From the NCBI GenBank assembly GCA_027492035.1, contig JAOZFT010000004.1, forward strand, positions 49,929 to 113,928: 64,000 bases of DNA, in the 5' to 3' direction. Below are positions 61,007 to 64,000 of this stretch, piece after piece. The position numbers and the translations under genes were made by a program. This stretch comes from Thermoproteota archaeon (GTDB lineage: Archaea > Korarchaeota > JAOZGF01 > JAOZFZ01). The notes under the pieces were generated by a model. The model was not told the DNA's origin. It worked only from the letters and a program-made list of their open reading frames with translations, and made no database searches. Position 1 is the first letter of the stretch. Each line of letters opens with the position of its first letter.

Positions 61007-62380
61007 ATGATTAAATTGTTTCCTAAACCAATAGTTTCTTATTTTTTGATTTATTTAATTTTTTCAGGTTTTGTTGCACCCTTCCAGTCTTATTCCTCGG
61101 AGAATTCAAATAGAAAGTTTAGTTTTTCAGGAAATGGAATAAAAATAGAGTTCTACTTGTCTAAAAATGTTTACTTCACATCTGAAAACATAGATGTTCT
61201 GAATTTCTCTATTAAAAACAATAGAGATGACTCTGTTTTTCTTTCCAGTATAGAGTTTTTTTGGTACTGGCGCCCTATAAGGTGGAGTATAAAGAAATAT
61301 TTACGTGGAGGCTCCCAATACTCCATAAAGAAGTTGTCTCTAGAGATACCTGGAAACTTAGAAACAAAAATATATCCTTTTAGGGTATATGTTTATTTGG
61401 TGAAAGGAAATTCCTCAAGTAGCGAAATTTTCTCTGTCAAAAGCCCAGAATTCTACATAGTTGTGAGAAGGAGTATTTATTCATGCGAAATTGAACAGTT
61501 TAAGTTTCCAAAAGTTGTTGAAAGAGGATCTTCTTCAGATTTCAGCTTTGATTTGAAAAATACCGGTAATAAAGAAATAGAAGAAGTGAATTTATCAGTC
61601 GTGGTCACCAATTCCACTTTATTATCTATTAAGAAAAAAATCCATCTGAAAAGTGAAGATACACTTACCCTCGAATTTAACTTTACTGTACCTTACACTG
61701 TAGCAACAGGTTACCAGAAATATTTTGTTACTTTAGAATTCCATGGTTTTCAAGTAACAAGAGAAGGGGACTTGTTTATTTCGCCTGGAAAAAGGGAAAT
61801 AGTAGAGTTAAATATTGAGTTAGCTAAGGAAAATTTCAAAAAAGCATATTTAACATACCAAACCAGTAGAAATGATGGATTAATCGATAATCAGTTAGAA
61901 GCTTTATATACAGCGTTAAAAATTGAAGAAGAAAATATGATGAAAATGTATAACCAATCAAATTTTGGAGATGCAGGTGAAAAAGCAAAGGAAGTGAATA
62001 ACTTATCTAAACAATTAATTTTGTTAATTTACAAAAAATATTTAAGTGAGGCGGAAAGGAAACTAAATGAGGCAAGGAAACTGTTCAATGCTGCTGTTTC
62101 AGCCGGAGTACACAGGAATACCTTGTTTAAAGCTGAGAAATTAATAAATCAATCAATGGAGGAGATAAGGGGAGGATATTCTTCATTTAATCAAACAATA
62201 AACGAAATCAAGAAACATAGCTTCAAATCTCTTAACTTGTCTCAGGAGGCTGAACTGGAAATAAAGGATGCATTTGAAAGAACTAGAAAGATTCAAGCAC
62301 AAACTTTAGTTTTAATTTTTTCAATAATTTCATTGATTATATTCCTTGTTCTGGTTGTTATAGAGCTTTATTTAGCTTGA
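61007..62380 (+). CDS. Membrane-anchored extracellular protein with beta domains and coiled coil
   Basis: This 457-aa protein has an N-terminal signal (IVSYFLIYLIFSGFVAPFQSYS). Two beta-rich domains follow (about 35-270, the second reading FKFPKVVERGSSSDFSFDLKNTGNKEIEEVNLSV, like CARDB/NEW3-type surface modules). A helical coiled-coil region covers about 270-420, and a C-terminal membrane helix (TLVLIFSIISLIIFLVLVVIELYL) ends the protein. Many N-x-S/T sites suggest glycosylation. The layout recalls the 758-aa exoprotein of the ABC operon but without matching sequence. It has no transporter next to it. Function is unknown. Confidence 0.7.
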   Translation: MIKLFPKPIVSYFLIYLIFSGFVAPFQSYSSENSNRKFSFSGNGIKIEFYLSKNVYFTSENIDVLNFSIKNNRDDSVFLSSIEFFWYWRPIRWSIKKYLRGGSQYSIKKLSLEIPGNLETKIYPFRVYVYLVKGNSSSSEIFSVKSPEFYIVVRRSIYSCEIEQFKFPKVVERGSSSDFSFDLKNTGNKEIEEVNLSVVVTNSTLLSIKKKIHLKSEDTLTLEFNFTVPYTVATGYQKYFVTLEFHGFQVTREGDLFISPGKREIVELNIELAKENFKKAYLTYQTSRNDGLIDNQLEALYTALKIEEENMMKMYNQSNFGDAGEKAKEVNNLSKQLILLIYKKYLSEAERKLNEARKLFNAAVSAGVHRNTLFKAEKLINQSMEEIRGGYSSFNQTINEIKKHSFKSLNLSQEAELEIKDAFERTRKIQAQTLVLIFSIISLIIFLVLVVIELYLA

Positions 62381-62420
62381 TATTTTAATTTCCGAAATTT
62401 TTACAGGAAAAGAACTGTTT

Positions 62421-63314
62421 TCATCTATAACCTATGAGATACTCCTTTACTTCATTTAAATCTTTTTTAACTCCTAATTTCTTTCTAAAGAAATCCAGAA
62501 TTGTTTTTATATCTCTTTCTAAAAGGAAATATGAACCATAATCATTTTTTGTAACCCATTGAGCCCAATCTATCACAGTTATTTTATCAAGTTCCTCAAT
62601 TAAGATGTTGTATTGATTAAGATCACCATGCACAATTTGAACAGTTTCCAGCCAAAATTTTATTTCCTCCATTATTTGTTCCAATAACTTTTCGGGGTGT
62701 AATATTTTCCAGTAGGAGTTAACAAGCATTTCCCCCTTTATTTTTTCTGTTAATAGAACTTGTCTAAACTGGAAAATAGGCTTCGGGACCTTCGCTTTTC
62801 TTGGATAAAGTTTTTTTAAAGCTTTAAATTCTCTTTTAGCTAATTCTTTGGACGTTTCATAGCTCCAGTAAGGAGAAGAGACATTTCTTAACAAGCGGTA
62901 CCTCTTTACCTTCTTAAACGCAGGCATTCCCACTTTCAAAACCTTTACTGCAACTTCTTCATCTTTACTTGTTAAGCCTTCATACACTTTAGATTCTTTT
63001 CCAACCCCTAGTTCTTTGCCTATGTAAACCAGTACATTCATTTCTCCGAGTAATCTTAAAGTTAAAACATCGAAGGCTACAGGTGTAAGCTTAAAGCCTA
63101 CATAGGGTTTACTGCTTAACCTCACCAGTTTCTTTTTATTGAGATTTTTCATTATTTTCTGTGTAAGAGTTGAAGAAAAACTTGTTCTTTTAGCAACTTC
63201 TTTAAGAGGTATAAGGAGGAAGTGTTGTGAAAGCTTCTCGGCTTCCGAAAGGAAGGTTAGTTCTTTGGATGTTAAGTTTTTAGCTATGTACCCAATTGTT
63301 TTAGCAAAGAACAT
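62421..63314 (-). CDS. rio2: RIO2-type atypical protein kinase
   Basis: This 297-aa archaeal RIO2 has an N-terminal winged helix (about 1-85) and a RIO kinase domain. ELGVGKESKVYEGL is the flexible P-loop, EEVAVKVLKVG contains the ATP-binding Lys, and VHGDLNQYNILI the catalytic Asp/Asn. ITVIDWAQWVTKN takes the place of DFG. RIO2 acts in small-subunit ribosome maturation. Length is typical of archaea. ATG 63314 follows GAAGGGAAAAATAA. It is between two surface-protein genes on opposite strands. Confidence 0.94.
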   Translation of the reverse strand: MFFAKTIGYIAKNLTSKELTFLSEAEKLSQHFLLIPLKEVAKRTSFSSTLTQKIMKNLNKKKLVRLSSKPYVGFKLTPVAFDVLTLRLLGEMNVLVYIGKELGVGKESKVYEGLTSKDEEVAVKVLKVGMPAFKKVKRYRLLRNVSSPYWSYETSKELAKREFKALKKLYPRKAKVPKPIFQFRQVLLTEKIKGEMLVNSYWKILHPEKLLEQIMEEIKFWLETVQIVHGDLNQYNILIEELDKITVIDWAQWVTKNDYGSYFLLERDIKTILDFFRKKLGVKKDLNEVKEYLIGYR

Positions 63315-63327
63315 TTATTTTTCCCTT

Positions 63328-64000
63328 CTAGAAGAAAGTTTCTTCTAACACGTCATAGTTGTCTATTTCTCCATCACTATCCATATCTTTTCCTAAAAAG
63401 ACAGCTGCATAATTTGTGGATGTGTTAACTTGAACTTCCTCCTTTTTGCCAAGAGTTAAATTCTGTAAAGCTAAAAGGGCTGTTTTTGTGCCGTGAAGAC
63501 TTAAACCAGCTATTAATAGCAAAGCATATCTCTCGTTGTAGGGGTTTTGAATTTTCTCCAACACCCCCACTGCTTCGTCGGTGTAGTTCTTGTTTGTTAA
63601 AGAGGAAGAAACACGGTGATTAGCTACGTCAAAGAAGACAGGTAATAGGGAATTGATTTTATCCGTTAACATGTTCGAGATTGGGCCACCTATTAAAATA
63701 AGGCTTCGTTCTATTTCTGAAATTTCCACCCTATAATCCACATCCATGTAAATACTTATTGGACTCAACCTTGTACTGAATAAACCGAGTAAGTAGGTTA
63801 CTTGAGCAGCTAAATATGCATCTTTTGCTCTGTGCCCGTATTTCCCGTGAAGATCCGGTGAACCCACAACCACATCGACATCTACTTTACCTTGAGTTAT
63901 GAAATAATTTAGGGGGAACGGGGTTTGTTTATCTTCAACCTGGTTATGTATTAAACCCTGTTCAGGTTGCTCACTTAAAAAGAGAATATAGGTTTTGGAT
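63328..64000 (-). CDS. S-layer-like surface protein, C-terminal part
   Basis: The frame is open from the right window edge to 63328 (about 223 residues), so the N-terminus is missing; the track shows only the part after an internal GTG. Shared blocks with the short S-layer-like protein at 5379 are SLILIGGPISNML and LLIAGLSLHGTKTALLAL, so the two are related. Residues near the end, DMDSDGEIDNYDVLE, form an EF-hand/dockerin-like calcium loop, often used in surface layers. It lies 13 bp upstream of rio2 on the same strand. Size and export signal are unknown because the gene is cut. Confidence 0.7.
   Translation of the reverse strand, partial: SKTYILFLSEQPEQGLIHNQVEDKQTPFPLNYFITQGKVDVDVVVGSPDLHGKYGHRAKDAYLAAQVTYLLGLFSTRLSPISIYMDVDYRVEISEIERSLILIGGPISNMLTDKINSLLPVFFDVANHRVSSSLTNKNYTDEAVGVLEKIQNPYNERYALLLIAGLSLHGTKTALLALQNLTLGKKEEVQVNTSTNYAAVFLGKDMDSDGEIDNYDVLEETFF

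Noticed and set aside
1-64000. tRNA, rRNA and CRISPR search
   Set aside because: Reading for T-loop motifs, rRNA signatures and regularly spaced repeats gave nothing convincing. A tRNAscan, Infernal and CRISPR-finder run would be needed to exclude them.

Overview
The window looks like AT-rich chromosomal DNA from an uncultured archaeon. Archaeal signatures include an archaeal-type TrpRS and AsnRS, RIO2 kinase, a KH/PIN/PilT-like ATPase, DUF99, DUF166, DUF460, MptE (tetrahydromethanopterin pathway), TATA-box promoters and the five-subunit archaeal CODH/ACS. Many genes start with GTG or TTG behind clear Shine-Dalgarno sequences, and Arg codons are mostly AGA/AGG. No methyl-CoM reductase gene or coenzyme M-linked MtbA/MtaA with the usual zinc motif is visible. 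The picture is a non-methanogenic (or not obviously methanogenic) archaeon with an archaeal Wood-Ljungdahl pathway. I cannot assign a phylum from the sequence alone.

Layout. 1-16 kb: housekeeping and small conserved genes (class II ribonucleotide reductase running off the left edge, DedA, DUF72-SWIM, MIP18, a class II aldolase homologue, an S-layer-like secreted protein, PIN/KH ATPase, DUF99, trpS, pyrG, scpA, and smc with a mini-intein in its P-loop). 16-27 kb: a radical SAM protein, an ABC permease/ATPase/exoprotein operon, three tandem nucleotidyltransferase paralogues with a NikR-like regulator among them, and an ATP-grasp protein. 27-42.5 kb is the metabolic core: ferredoxin - aldehyde:ferredoxin oxidoreductase - cooC - corrinoid protein - MtmB-like methyltransferase on the + strand. 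It converges on cdhE2-cdhD2, cdhE1-cdhD1, a 74-aa protein and cdhC on the - strand, and cdhA-cdhB lies divergently beyond. 42.5-50 kb: a methyltransferase, a degenerate-looking VapBC pair, asnS, DUF166, ferredoxin, flavin reductase, and a second corrinoid protein with a UroD-family methyltransferase. 50-58.5 kb: mptE, then a fatty-acid/acyl-CoA oxidation block (two acyl-CoA dehydrogenases, ETF alpha and beta, enoyl-CoA hydratase, 3-hydroxyacyl-CoA dehydrogenase). 58.5-64 kb: moaB, a probable gene remnant, DUF460, a membrane-anchored exoprotein, rio2 and an S-layer-like gene cut by the right edge.

How it may work together. The most interesting unit is 27-42.5 kb. The MtmB homologue reads through without any in-frame stop and has leucine where methanogen MtmB carries pyrrolysine. 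It is translationally coupled to a corrinoid protein and sits next to a second, shorter copy of the corrinoid iron-sulfur protein genes (cdhD2/cdhE2). My inference is that a methyl group from an unknown donor is passed through the corrinoid protein to a dedicated CoFeSP and then to acetyl-CoA synthase, without coenzyme M. AOR needs a tungsto/molybdopterin cofactor (moaB is in the window) and supplies or uses ferredoxin. CooC and NikR fit the nickel demand of CODH/ACS. NrdJ, two corrinoid proteins and two CoFeSPs indicate strong dependence on cobamides. A near-identical 21-bp element overlies the TATA boxes of the ferredoxin-AOR-CooC-methyltransferase operon and of cdhAB, suggesting joint control.
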